This document shows, piece by piece, positions 32,965 to 44,006 of a stretch of 64,000 bases of DNA (positions are counted from its first letter, which is position 1; every line of letters starts with the position of its first letter). Made by a program: the position numbers and the translations under genes. Source of the stretch: Xenopus tropicalis (lineage: Eukaryota > Chordata > Amphibia > Anura > Pipidae); contig NC_030681.2 in assembly GCF_000004195.4 (NCBI RefSeq), positions 139,434,006 to 139,498,005 on the forward strand. The letters are read 5' to 3'. The notes under the pieces are model-generated. The model was not told the DNA's origin and searched no databases. It was given only the letters and a program-made list of their open reading frames with translations.

Positions 32965-34021
32965 TTTCCGTAATTTGGATCTCCTACCTTAAATCTGCCA
33001 AAAAATTTTTTAAACAGTAATTAAACCCAATAGGGCTGTTCTGCCCCCAATAAGGGGTAATTATATCTTAGTTGAGATCAAGTACAGGTACTGATTTATT
33101 ATTACAGAGAAAAGGGAATCATTTAACCATTAAATAAACCCAATAGGGCTGTTCTGCCCCAATAAGGGGTAATTATATCTTAGTTGGGATCAAGTACAGG
33201 TACTGTTTTATTATTACAGAGAAAAGGGAATCATTTAACCATTAAATAAACCCAATAGGGCTGTTCTGCCCCCAATAAGGGGTAATTATATCTTAGTTGG
33301 GATCAAGTACAGGTACTGTTTTATTATTACAGAGAAAGGGGAATCATTTAACCATTAAATAAACCCAATAGGGCTGTTCTGCCCCAATAAGGGGTAATTA
33401 TATCTTAGTTGGGATCAAGTACAGGTACTGTTTTATTATTACAGAGAAAAGGGAATCATTTAACCATTAAATAAACCCAATAGGACTGTTCTGCCCCCAA
33501 TAAGGGGTAATTATATCTTAGTTGGGATCAAGTACAGGTACTGTTTTATTATTACAGAGAAAGGGGAATCATTTAACCATTAAATAAACCCAATAGGGCT
33601 GTTCTGCCCCCAATAAGGGGTAATTATATCTTAGTTGGGATCAAGTACAGGTAATGTTTTATTATTACAGAGAAAAGGGAATCATTTAACCATTAAATAA
33701 ACCCAATAGGACTGTTCTGCCCCAATAAGGGGTAATTATATCTTAGTTGGGATCAAGTACAGGTACTGTTTTATTATTACAGAGAAAAGGGAATCATTTA
33801 ACCATGAAATAAACCCAATAGGGCTGTTCTGCCCCAATAAGGGGTAATTATATCTTAGTTGGGATCATGTACAAGGTACTGTTTTATTATTACAGAGAAA
33901 AAGAAAACCATTTTTAAAAATGTGAATTATTTGATTAAAATGGAGTCTATGGGAGATGGCCTTTTCCTTAATTCAGAACTTTCTGGATAATGGGTTTCCG
34001 GATAAGGGGTCCCATACCTAT
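32965..34021 (+). mobile_element. 113-bp-array MITE, left arm partly lost
   Basis: The left arm begins inside (TCTTTCCGTAATTTGGATC); the terminal 50 bp or so are missing. About eight 113-bp units follow to about 33895, then the right arm TGGAGTCTATGGGAGATGG ending GGGGTCCCATACCTAT. AAAAGGG and AAAGGGG variants alternate between neighbouring units near 33217-33670, another two-monomer higher-order period. Confidence 0.9.
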
Positions 34022-34355
34022 ACTACTAAATATTTGCTGCAAACTGACATCAAATATATATTTCATTGAAATTACTATGCTCTCACTGCTTGGGGATGTG
34101 AATTGATCCATCATGATTTCACATGTTCTCTCTTGTACTGCACCTATTAATATTAATTTCACACACTCTATATAGAAAGGTTACCTGATGATCAGAAAAG
34201 CCCAAGACATATTTTTTTTTATAAAATATTAATAGAAATATTATAAACTGCAATTGGTGGGCTGCAATGATTGCAAATGGACAGAATTTAAACTGACTGC
34301 AATCAATGCAGACCTTCTCCGGTTTTTCACATGATCTAGTAACTTTATTATATTG

Positions 34356-35858
34356 AGTACGACATTAAGTATCGGACTCCTTATCTGGAAACCCATTATC
34401 CAGAAAGTTCTAAATTACAGAAAGGACATCTCCCATAGGGCCCGATTCACTAAAGTCCGAAATAAGGAGTGCTATTTATAGCATGCGTTAAAAATCTTAT
34501 CACTTCTTATTTTTCACTCGATTCACTAAAAGGACACTTGTCATAATTTAGAAGCGATGTTCTTGGCGTTATTTATCTTACGATGACATATTTTAATGAA
34601 AAAAACTATGCGATAAGCGTTATAGGGGCCGATTCACTAAAGGTCAATAACGCTTATCGCATAGTTTTTTTCATTAAAAAGCATGCGATAATTAAGTACC
34701 GATTCATCAAAGTCATTTCGCATGTGTTAATCCGCATATCGCATGCACAAAAAAAACGCATTGCGTTAATTAGCGAATAGAAATAGTACTAACGCATGAT
34801 TCACAAACACATATGAAGCGTTAAATGCGCTAAATATCATGTTAATCTGTGTGACTATTAACCCTACTTGGGGCAGGCGGTACTTAAAGAAAATTGCGGT
34901 TCGTGAGCTATTGGCAACACAACATGGAGTTTGCAGTCGTATTTTTTCAAGTATATGTTGGCCCTAGAGTGATGCATCCTCCAGTTTTCAGGGAAATGGT
35001 GGTTTTCAGAAAGTAATGGTTACAGGCGTAATATATTGCGCTCTGCATAAAATATCGCGCGCTGCGTAATATCTTGTGCGCTGCGTAATATATTGCTTGA
35101 AAATATGTCATCGTAAGATAAATAACGCCAAGAACATCGCTTCTTAATTATGACAAGTGTCCTTTTAGTGAATCGAGCGAAAAATAAGAAGTGATAAGAT
35201 TTTTAACGCATGCTATAAATAGCACTCCTTATTTCGGACTTTAGTGAATCAGGCCCATAGACTCCATTATAATCAAATAATTCGAATTTTTCAACATGAT
35301 TCCCTTTTCTCTGTAATAATAAAACAGTACCTGTACTTGATCCCAACTAAGATATAATTACCCCTTATTGGGGGCAGAACAGCCCTATTGGGTTTATTTA
35401 ATGGTTAAATGATTCCCTTTTCTCTGTAATAATAAAACAGTACCTGTACTTGATCCCAACTAAGATATAATTACCCCTTATTGGGGGCAGAACAGCCCTA
35501 TTGGGTTTATTTAATGGTTAAATGATTCCCTTTTCTCTGTAATAATAAAACAGTACCTGTACTTGATCCCAACTAAGATATAATTACCCCTTATTGGGGA
35601 CAGAACAGTCCTATTGGGTTTATTTAATGGTTAAATGATTCCCTTTTCTCTGTAATAATAAAACAGTACCTTTTACTTGTTTCTAATTAAGATATAATCA
35701 ATCCTTATTGAAGCCAATACAATCCTATTGGGTTTTATTACTGTTTAAATCATTTTTTTAGTAGACTTAAGGTAGGAGATTCGAATTACGGAAAGGCCCC
35801 TTATTCGGAAAACCTCAGGTTCCAAGCATTCTGGATAATGGGTCCCATACCTGTACCC
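34356..35858 (-). mobile_element. 113-bp-array MITE split by a foldback element
   Basis: Inverted copy: terminal arm with CTTATCTGGAAACCCATTATC at about 34380, then a break at 34437; it resumes at 35257 with ATAGACTCCATTATAATC, three to four 113-bp units (about 35295-35720) and the outer arm ending GGGTCCCATACCTGTA. The break is filled by the 819-bp element at 34438-35256. Confidence 0.88.
34438..35256. mobile_element. 819-bp foldback element nested in array MITE
   Basis: Ends GGGCCCGATTCACTAAAG and CTTTAGTGAATCAGGCCC with inverted arms of about 160 bp (34438-34595 and 35095-35256), near-identical. Flanked by ATA at 34435-34437 and 35257-35259. Inside the left half is a second related unit starting GGGGCCGATTCACTAAAGG near 34626, whose arm (CGCTTATCGCATAGTTTTTT) pairs with the segment just before it. 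The core has GCGCTGCGTAATAT repeats near 35040-35090. No transposase. Superfamily left open because the duplication is short. Confidence 0.85.
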
Positions 35859-36695
35859 CCACTTTTATCGATAATAGAAGTCATCTGATCTGATCCAAAA
35901 TGTATTTAATGAAAAGTACCCTGAAGTGACTAGATAAAGAATAGACGTGACTAGATAAATAGTGGAAAAATGCTTGCATGCCTGTACCACTAATAGCATT
36001 TTATACAGATGGAAATTATCTTATGAAGGATGTGCCTATTTATAATGATAATAATGTTCTATATGGGGTACTGGCTTCAATACCCTCCGCCTGGTTTATA
36101 CTCCAAAGTCAGATTCACTATCCACTGAACATGCCATTAAACAGGTCCCTTCAATTGTTCTTATAACTGCATATTCTCCTAGTCATTCTCAGTTTGTAAA
36201 TATGAAATAGCATTTCCAAGGTTAATTGCGACTGCCGATGCAGTGGGAAAAAATATTTGCACAAGATACACTGCTTCAAGGTGGATTTCACTGAGGCCTT
36301 TGTTGCCTGATATTGTCAGCCTGATTCCATTTCTGATCTATTATGGTAAACTCTGAATTCCACAACCTAATTATAGTCACAGACATAAGCGGTGTCCTAA
36401 GTGACATTGGGATTATATACATTATGAAGCACATATTCCAGTGTATGGCATTCATACATAATTACTCTAGCCAAATACTCATAATGAGTTCTAATGGTTT
36501 GTAGAAACACATTTTCATTTAGGGTATTTTATCCTGCTTTATGCTGGAGGTTTCTAATTAGAAGCCTCAGGTTGGATTTAGCATTACTAGGGGATCCTGT
36601 CCATGGGCACCACAAGCCTTTATGTGTATCATAACTTAGATTTGGCTCTCAAAAGTGGGTATACAATTAAGTTATTAATATATTATCATGATGAC
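35859..36695. other. No gene recognised
   Basis: AT-rich spacer, 62-codon frame at 35978 without motif. Confidence 0.45.
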
Positions 36696-37188
36696 TATCT
36701 CCCAAAGCAAAACAGACTATGAGGGGTGGGGTTGTTTGTACTGGGAAAAAGGGTGCTTGCAAGGGGACATAATTACTCTGTACAAGTACATTAGAGGGGA
36801 TTATAGGCAGATGGGGGGTGTTCTTTTTCCCATAGAAACAATCAACGCACCAGAGGCCCCCCCTTCAGATTAGAGGAATGGAGCTTCCATTTGAAGCAGC
36901 GTAGGGGGTTCCTCACGGTGAGGGCAGTGAGGTTGGGGAATGCCCTGCCGGGGGATGTTGGGTAGGGGGTTCCTCAGGGTGAGGGCAGTGAGGGGGTTGG
37001 GGAATGCCCTGCCGGGGGATGTTGGGTAGGGGGTTCCTCACGGTGAGGGCAGTGAGGTTGGGGAATGCCCTTCCTAGTGATGGGGTAATGGCAGACTCTG
37101 TTAATGCCTATAAGAGGGACTTGGATGAGTTCTTGAACAAGCATAGTACCCAAGGCTATTGTGTTCTTAAGTTATAGGTATACAGTAT
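36696..37188 (+). pseudogene. CR1-like LINE RT C-terminus with 61-bp repeats
   Basis: 5'-truncated LINE. Residues read GDIITLYKYIRGDYRQMGGV followed after a frameshift by a decayed FHLKQR...RAVRLWNALP-type region, the conserved end of CR1-clade reverse transcriptases. A block of 61-64 bp (GTAGGGGGTTCCTCACGGTG to GGGGGATGTTGG) is present three times from 36901, the middle copy having the longer GAGGGGGTTGG form. The element then runs ATGAGTTCTTGAACAAGCA and is cut by the MITE at 37189; AT-rich sequence after 37455 may be its 3' UTR remainder. Confidence 0.8.
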
Positions 37189-37455
37189 GGGGCATATTTA
37201 TTATGCTGTGTAAAAAACGGCGAGAAAATTCACCACACATCGCCAGGCTTCGCGTGTAAAAACAGCATAGAAATGGCGTAAAATCAGCATAATTTTTTAC
37301 GCGTTTTTCCTTCCACCGGAACTTATGGAAAATAACTGCGTAATATCCATTGTAATATCCGGCGTTCAGACCGCGATCATTTCCATTTATTTTTCACAGC
37401 TTTTTACTCCATTTTTTTGGCAAATTAGTTTTACACAGCATAATAAATACACCCC
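37189..37455. mobile_element. Palindromic MITE, GGGGCATATTTATTATGC ends
   Basis: A 267-bp element: GGGGCATATTTATTATGCTG at the left, CAGCATAATAAATACACCCC at the right, an almost perfect inverted repeat of about 27 bp. The flanking triplet TAT occurs on both sides. The middle has ACGCGTTTTT/AAAAACGCG-like palindromes. Likely inserted in the CR1-like 3' UTR. Confidence 0.75.
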
Positions 37456-37934
37456 TATATGTATATATGTATTTATGTATTTATATACATATTTTTATAA
37501 ATGTACTGTAAATGGATTGATAGGACTGTATAGGCATGAGTATATACACTAGAGCAGTGCTGTCCAACTTCTACGGTGCCGAGGGCCGGAATTTCTCTAG
37601 CATACATGGTGGAGTGCCGCTAATTGAAGCCAGTTTTGACCACTCCCCTTTTTGAAACCACACCCACTTCAAACCATACCTATTTTATCACAATGGTGGT
37701 AGCACAGCAAAATCCCAAATGCTTGGTCGTTACTGTGGGGATATCAACGGTCATTCATATGTGAAAGAATTATGTCATATTAAGATATACCCTTAAATTC
37801 CATATGCCTCCTCCTCCCCTGTGGATAGCAGAGCAACCCCCAGTACATAATTACACACCTTAGGGACCATTTAATGGCTATTTCCAACTGCTAACAAACT
37901 CCCACAACAAACCCATGCCAGGTTCACCTCCCAC

Positions 37935-38314
37935 AAGCAGCATAGGGCAAGCAGAGTATGGCACACACAGGCAGCACTCTGCCTGTCCTATGCTGTCTGT
38001 GTGTGCCATACTCTGCCTGTCCTACCCTGCCTGTGTGAGCCATACTCTGCCTTCCCTATGCTGCCTCTGTGTGCCATACTCTGCCTGCCCTACCCTGCCT
38101 GTGTGTGCCATACTCTGCCTGCCCTACCCTGACTGTGTGTGCCATACCCTCCCTGATCTATGCTGCCTGTGTGTGCCATACTCTGCCTGCCCTAAGCTGG
38201 CTGTATGTGCCATACTCTGGCTTCCCTATGCTGCCTCTGTGTGCCATACTCTGCCTGCCCTACCCTGCCTGTGTGTGCCATACTCTGCCTGCCCTACCCT
38301 GCCTGTGTGTGCCA
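37935..38314 (-). repeat. 34-bp minisatellite, inverted copy, with internal switch
   Basis: Same unit as 12226-12794 but mostly on the other strand (TATGCTGCCTGTGTGTGCCA). The first unit and a half (37938-37977) are in plus orientation, then the array flips at about 37978 (GGCAGCACTCTGCC), making a short palindrome. The array continues after the CR1 insertion at 38634-38716. The 191-codon frame at 37915-38490 is this repeat read through into the CR1 fragment. Confidence 0.92.
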
Positions 38315-38638
38315 TACTCCATTTGAAGCAGCGTAGGTGGTTTTTCACGGTGAGGGCAGTGAGGTTGTGGAATGCCCTTCCTAGTGATGTGGTAATGGCA
38401 GGTTCTGTTAATGCCTATAAGAGGGGCCTGGATGAGTTCTTGATCAATCAGAATATCCAAGGCTATTGTGATACTAATATCTACAGTTAGTACTAGTGGT
38501 TGTATTTATAGTTTATGTATGTGAGTGTATAGATTGGTAGGTGTGGGTTAGGTGTGCTGGGTTTACTTGGATGGGTTGAACTTGATGGACACTGGTCTTT
38601 TTTCAACCCTATGTAACTATGTAACTATGTAACTACTC
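38315..38638 (+). mobile_element. CR1-like 3' end inserted in minisatellite, TSD TACTC
   Basis: The element is 38320-38633, flanked by TACTC at 38315-38319 and 38634-38638. It encodes the last RT residues (FFTVRAVRLWNALPSDVV, MAGSVNAYKRGLDEF) to a stop at 38490, then a 3' UTR with TTGAACTTGATGGACACTGG and ends in about three ATGTAACT octamers. Octamer tails and severe 5' truncation are CR1 traits. The peptide part is intact, so this is the youngest CR1-like copy here. Confidence 0.88.
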
Positions 38639-39016
38639 TGCCTGCCCTACCCTGACTGTGTGTGCCATACCCTCCCTGATCTATGCTGCCTGTTTGTGCC
38701 ATACTCTGCCTACAGTACCTATGTCTGAGGTGTGAAGAAGTAAACAATGGGAGTGATTACAGCCTGAGCCTGAGGTGTGAACACTGCAGGGGGTGAACAA
38801 TGCAGGTATTAAAAGGTGTGAAAAACACAGGGGATTATATTTTTAAACAATACAGAGGGATTACAGCCTGAATCTGAGGCGAGAACCATGCAGGGGGGGC
38901 AGTTAATCTCAGTACTGATACCATTTAATGCTTACTCAAAGGTAAGCCATCAAAGCAGCCAGACAGGTGGGGGGCCACACAGAGGGGGCTGCCAGTTGGA
39001 CAGCACTGCACTAGGG

Positions 39017-39095
39017 AATCATTTGGAGGAGTTGACCTTGATAATCTATTGCCTTTTTTAATAAATATATGCAATCAACTTTTCCTTTGCACATT
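39017..39095. other. Short spacer, nothing recognised
   Basis: AT-rich linker between the hAT element and the next MITE. Confidence 0.4.
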
Positions 39096-39510
39096 AATGG
39101 GGTGGTTCACTTTTAAGTTAACTTTTAGTATACTACAGAATATGAAATGGTCTTTATTTTTTACTGTTTATAGTTTTTGGCTTATTTGCCTTCTTCTGCC
39201 TCTTTCCAGCTTTTAAATGGAGTCACTGAGCCAAAAGAAAACCTATTGCTTTGTGAGGATACAATTTCATCGTTATTGCTACTTTTTATTACTTGTCCTT
39301 CAATTTAGGCCTTTTTTATCCCTATTCAAGACTTAAATGCTTGGTTGCTAGGGTAATTTGGAGCCTAGTAACCAAATAGCTTTTGAAATTCCCAACTGGA
39401 GAGCTGCTGAACAAAAAGCTAAATAATTCAAAAAGCACAAATAATACAAAATGAAGATTTATCTCAGAATTGTCTCACTCTCTACATCATACCAAAACCT
39501 TTAATATAGA
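39096..39510. mobile_element. MITE relic, GGGGTGGTTCACTTTTAAG family
   Basis: Starts GGGGTGGTTCACTTTTAAGTTAAC and has GGTTGCTAGGGTAATTTGGA and GGAGAGCTGCTGAACAAAAAG; the same family, with related words, makes up 62464-62610 and 63728-63983. The right end is decayed (CTCTACATCATACCAAAACC). TTAA lies near the left edge. Confidence 0.65.
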
Positions 39511-39689
39511 TTCTGCAAACCCGCTAAGCATTTAGCCTCCCACCCATCAGTGGGACATATTTTTCATAGTTCATAGGTTGCACCAATCTGCTGTGTTTGT
39601 AATAAAACGTATTAGTGCATTACTGAAATATATAGCAATGGTGCAAAATTAAAAATTGGAATTTAGTAACAGGTTAATAAAGAATATTA

Positions 39690-41360
39690 CACCGCGAAGC
39701 TTTGTTTGGACTAGAGCAACAGCTCTGTAAAGTCCCCCTCTACAACATATTATGGGTAACCTCACAAATAGTGATGAGCGAATATGTTCCGTTGCAAATC
39801 TTTCAAAAGATCCGCAAAATGGCAAAAAATTTGCGAAACAGTGAAAATGTTGTGCGGCAAAAAAATTGTCGCCCACGGCTATTATTTTGTCACCCGTGGC
39901 TATTATTTTGTCACCCGTGGCTATTATTTTGTCGCACGGCTATTGTTTTGTCGCCCGCAGCTATTGTTTTGTCGCCCGCGGCTATTATTTTGTCGCCCGC
40001 GGCTATTATTTTGTCGCCCGCGGCTATTATTTCGTCGCCCGCGGCTATTCTTTTGACACCCACGACTATTCTTTTTTGACGCCCGTGACTATTTTTGGAC
40101 GTGTGGCGAATTTTTCCGCTGCAAATTTTTTCATCCGTTTTGCGAAACAATTCACCGCGAATCCATGCCTGGTGAAACATTTCGCCCATCACTACTCACA
40201 AATATTCCTCAGGAGTTATACCATCACCCACTCGTAGGAGCCACCCTAAAGACATGGCTCGAAATTAGAGATGAGTGGGAAATCTCTTCATCCCCATCAC
40301 CGATCACTCCACTTATGAACAACCTTGATTTCCCTCCTAGCTTAGAAAAAAGAACTTTTGATCACTGGGCCCAGTCAAACAATAGACCAACGGTCCTGGC
40401 AGATCTAGTAATGGATGGGGAAATCAAACCCCTAAGTGAGATACAAAAATCAAAACAAACTCTCCCAAGAGACAGCTGGTGTTATAGACAACTACACCAC
40501 TACATTACCTCCACTGATCTATCCAAGATCTCCAGAGAACCTACCTGGTGGGAAAAAGCCCCTATCAACATTCTATAAAGTGTTAACACAAAATTCTCTG
40601 GACCAGGAAAAATCGCTGGAATGGAGGTGGGAGAAAACCCTAAATTTAAACCTTAACACAAAAATGTGGCAACAAATATACAGATCTATGCACAAAAGCT
40701 TTGAAAACTCAAGAAGCCAACTACAAGTTGATATCACAGTGGTACTACACACCTGTCAGACAAAACAAAATGTTCAAGAACGTATTATAAAAATGTTGGC
40801 GCTGCCAAGACCACAATGGAACATATAAACATATTTAGTTTGAGCGTCGGGGAGTTAAAAAATTCTGAGTGAAGTACTAGAGGTAATACAAAGAATGACT
40901 CCCTTACACCCAAACATGAACATACCCGCCTTAATAGTACTACACTACAACTCGGTGACCAATCAAGTGATCACAAACCAATTACTACTATTTATGATAA
41001 AAGCCTCAAAGTCCCTAATACCAAGGATACAGCTCTCCAAAACCCCCCCCTCTATTACAGAATGGTACTCAGCTATGGAGGAAATTCAGGAATTCAAAGA
41101 AATTAAGGCAATGAGACAAGATACCTTATCCAAACACAGTAAAATATGGGGAGTCTGGAATAATTTTTTTAAGATGGGTAATGAAAGACCACAGCCAGAT
41201 ATTATCAACTCTTCTTCACCCCACACTAGACATATACTAGACCCTCCCCTGAATCCAATAAACAACAACTTTACTGAGGCAACTTATCCCACCAGTATAT
41301 GCGACCACCATCACACCCCAGTCCCGAACCCAATGTTATATGTTAATCTGTTTATATGTG
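39690..41360 (+). pseudogene. L1-type ORF2 C-terminal relic
   Basis: Decayed LINE ORF2 in several frames. Before the MITE: GLEQQLCKVPLYNILWV; after it: HHPLVGATLKTWLEI, FPPSLEKRTFDHWAQ, VLADLVMDGEIKPLSEIQ, all in the order seen downstream of L1 reverse transcriptase; near 40795 CWRC followed by GTYKHI, the L1 C-terminal knuckle (CWRC...GT..HI) with stops after it; then LLLFMIKASKSLIPR and SITEWYSAMEEI towards the end. At least two frame changes and several stops. It is interrupted by a hAT MITE at 39769-40194 and stops at the 113-bp array at 41364. The 5' limit is approximate. Confidence 0.82.
39769..40194. mobile_element. hAT-type MITE with minisatellite, inserted in L1 relic
   Basis: Left TAGTGATGAGCGAATATGTTC, right TTCGCCCATCACTA, flanked by identical CTCACAAA at 39761-39768 and 40195-40202. 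Length 426 bp. The interior from about 39880 to 40080 is a minisatellite with unit GGCTATTATTTTGTCGCCCGC (21 bp, about nine copies). Because the host L1 reads on either side, this insertion postdates L1. Confidence 0.93.
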
Positions 41361-41363
41361 TAT

Positions 41364-42376
41364 ACTGTTCTGCCCCCAATAAGGGGTAATTATATCTTAG
41401 TTGGGATCAAGTACAGGTACTGTTTTATTATTACAGAGAAAAGGGAATCATTTAACCATGAAATAAACCCAATAGGGCTGTTCTGCCCCCAATAAGGGGT
41501 AATTATATCTTAGTTGGGATCAAGTACAGGTACTGTTTTATTATTACAGAGAAAAGGGAATCATTTAACCATGAAATAAACCCAATAGGGCTGTTCTGCC
41601 CCCAATAAGGGGTAATTATATCTTAGTTGGGATCAAGTACAGGTACTGTTTTATTATTACAGAGAAAAGGGAATCATTTAACCATGAAATAAACCCAATA
41701 GGGCTGTTCTGCCCCCAATAAGGGGTAATTATATCTAAGTTGGGATCAAGTACAGGTACTGTTTTATTATTACAGAGAAAAGGGAGAAAAGGGAATCATT
41801 TAACCATGAAATAAACCCAATAGGGCTGTTCTGCCCCCAATAAGGGGTAATTATATCTAAGTTGGGATCAAGTACAGGTACTGTTTTATTATTACAGAGA
41901 AAAGGGAGAAAAGGGAATCATTTAACCATTAAATAAACCCAATAGGGCTGTTCTGCCCCCAATAAGGGGTAATTACAGTATATATTAGTTGGGATCAAGT
42001 ACAGGTACTGTTTTATTATTACAGAGAAAAGGGAATCATTTAACCATTAAATAAACCCAATAGGGCTGTTCTGCCCCCAATAAGGGGTAATTATATCTTA
42101 GTTGGGATCAAGTACAGGTACTGTTTTATTATTACAGAGAAAAGGGAATTATTTAACCATTAAATAAACCCAATAGGGCTGTTCTGCCCCCAATAAGGGG
42201 TAATTATATCTTAGTTGGGATCAAGTACAGGTACTGTTTTATTATTACAGAGAAAAGGGAATCATTTTTCAAAATGTGAATTATTTGATTACAATGGAGT
42301 CTATGGGATATGGCCTTTCCGTAATTCGGAACTTTCTGGATAATGGGTTTCCAGATAAGGGGTCCGATACCTGTAC
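41364..42376 (+). mobile_element. 113-bp-array MITE lacking left arm
   Basis: Starts inside a monomer (CTGTTCTGCCCCCAATAAGG) directly after L1-derived sequence, with no left arm. About eight units to about 42265, then right arm TGGAGTCTATGGGATATGG ending GGTCCGATACCTGTA. Two units (near 41780 and 41900) share an 11-bp internal duplication, AGAAAAGGGAGAAAAGGG, showing copying between neighbours; one unit has an ACAGTAT insertion near 41978. Confidence 0.9.
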
Positions 42377-43083
42377 TTGCAATAACTTCATTGAGACTTC
42401 TTCTTTGCCTACCCTCCCCCGTTTTTCTTCTGTATCCCAAATCTGAAAATAAATAAAGAAAGAATTACAAAACAAAAGAATATTACACCGCAAAATACAA
42501 GTTTGCTCTTCTTTTTGTAATTTGCGTTTACGTTTCCTCGCTAAGAAGGCAAAGCAGCTATATAAAAACATGCCTAGGAATAAGCCTAAATCTGGCAATT
42601 TTATCCTCTAAATTGCCTCAAATTGTTTCACTTGACTTAAAGCCCACGTCAAGTCCAATCTGTTGATGGGGGCTCACTTTTTTTTTCAGACCAGATGTCC
42701 CCACATTCTCATTTGTGCATGAAGGAATATGACTTTATAAAAATGTAATAATGACAAATGACATTTAGATTCAAACCATATTTAACATATCAAATTTCAT
42801 TAAAACTTCAGTATCTGAGAAGCACACAAATCCCTGCACGATGCTGTGGGGCAGCCCGGGGCTATCTCTGCGGTAAGGAGATGTAATTCTTTGCTTTGGT
42901 GGAAAATATGTGCTGTTTTAATCAACCTTTAAAAGTAAAAGAGATATGAGCCAGGGACATAAGCCATTGACTTCTCTCCTTGTAGAGTCAGGGAAAATTG
43001 ATTGTAAGTTTATCTTGGAGGCAGCACACACTTTCTATATCCAACCAAGAGAAAAACACCACAGCAACACAATATCTTCTGTT
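42377..43083. other. No gene recognised
   Basis: No repeat end or convincing frame. Confidence 0.45.
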
Positions 43084-43735
43084 ACGGGTATGGGATCCAT
43101 TATCTGGAAACCTGTTATACAGAAAGTTCTGAATTATAGGTAAGCCGTTTCCTATAGATTCCATTTCCACATCAAATAAATCATATTGTTTTCCTTTTTC
43201 TCAGTACCTTGTGCTTGATCCCAACTAAGATATAATTACCCCTTATTGGGGGCAGAGCAGTCCTATTGGGTTTATTTCATGGTTAAATGATTCCCTTTTC
43301 TCTGTAATAATAAAACAGTACCTGTACTTGATCCCAACTAAGATATAATTACCCCTTATTGGGGGCAGAACAGCCCTATTGGGTTTATTTCATGGTTAAA
43401 TGATTCCCTTTTCTCTGTAATAATAAAACAGTACCTGTACTTGATCCCAACTAAGATATAATTACCCCTTATTGGGGGCAGAACAGTCCTATTGGGTTTA
43501 TTTCATGGTTAAATGATTCCCTTTTCTCTGTAATAATAAAACAGTACCTGTACTTGATCCCAACTAAGATATAATTACCCCTTATTGGGGGCAGAACAGC
43601 CCTATTGGGTTTATTTAATGGTTAAATGATTCCCTTTTCTCTGTAATAATAAAACAGTACCTGTACTTGATCCCAACTAAGATATAATTACCCCTTATTG
43701 GGGGCAGAACAGTCCTATTGTCCTATTGGGTTTAT
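43084..43735 (-). mobile_element. 113-bp-array MITE, outer end replaced
   Basis: Inverted copy starting ACGGGTATGGGATCCATTATC, then about five units to 43735, where a partial duplication (CCTATTGTCCTATTGGG) precedes an abrupt change to a GC-rich element. The far arm is absent. Confidence 0.88.
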
Positions 43736-44006
43736 CAACCTGCCCACAACCTCGCTAAATCAACTGCAGGTTGCAGGCAGGTTTGGGTTGAGCGCTTCCA
43801 CTCACCCTCCCTGTTGGCAACCTTACACTGCCGGCTTCCTCTTCCGTCTCTTTAATTTATAGGCGCGCACCCGGCACACCCAACCCCTTTTGTGACATCA
43901 TTGCAGGGCAGGGCGGGCGTGGGTCTATAAATAGAGGGAGGAAGCCAGGTTGGGCAGGGTTAGGGTCGGGTGAGGATCGGGTATTTATCAACCCGCACAT
44001 CACTAT
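43736..44006. mobile_element. GC-rich unassigned MITE-like block
   Basis: Starts ATCAACCTGCCCACAACC and ends TTTATCAACCCGCACATCACTA, a loose terminal similarity. GC-rich, with GGTTGGGCAGGG- and GGCTTCCTCTTCC/GAGGGAGGAAGCC-type complementary words. It contains TCTATAAATAGAGGG near 43934, which looks like a TATA box but also fits a short palindrome. Unassigned. Confidence 0.45.

Larger units (their letters stand above)
37555..39008. mobile_element. hAT element carrying a minisatellite
   Basis: Left CAGTGCTGTCCAACTTC and right GTTGGACAGCACTG give 15 bp of perfect inverted repeat. Flanks are CACTAGAG at 37547-37554 and CACTAGGG at 39009-39016 (7 of 8), fitting hAT; the CAGTGCTGTCCAACT end resembles Charlie-type elements known in vertebrates. 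The 1454-bp length includes a 34-bp minisatellite (from 37935) and a CR1-like insertion (38320-38633). No transposase domain visible. Confidence 0.85.

Noticed and set aside
37915..38490. A 191-codon fusion protein
   Set aside because: It is the minisatellite reading through into a CR1-like RT tail; both parts are repeats and the junction is an insertion site.
43930..43950. TATA-box promoter (TCTATAAATAGAGGG)
   Set aside because: The word lies in a dispersed-looking GC-rich block with paired palindromic words and no open frame or splice site follows; not enough to call a promoter.
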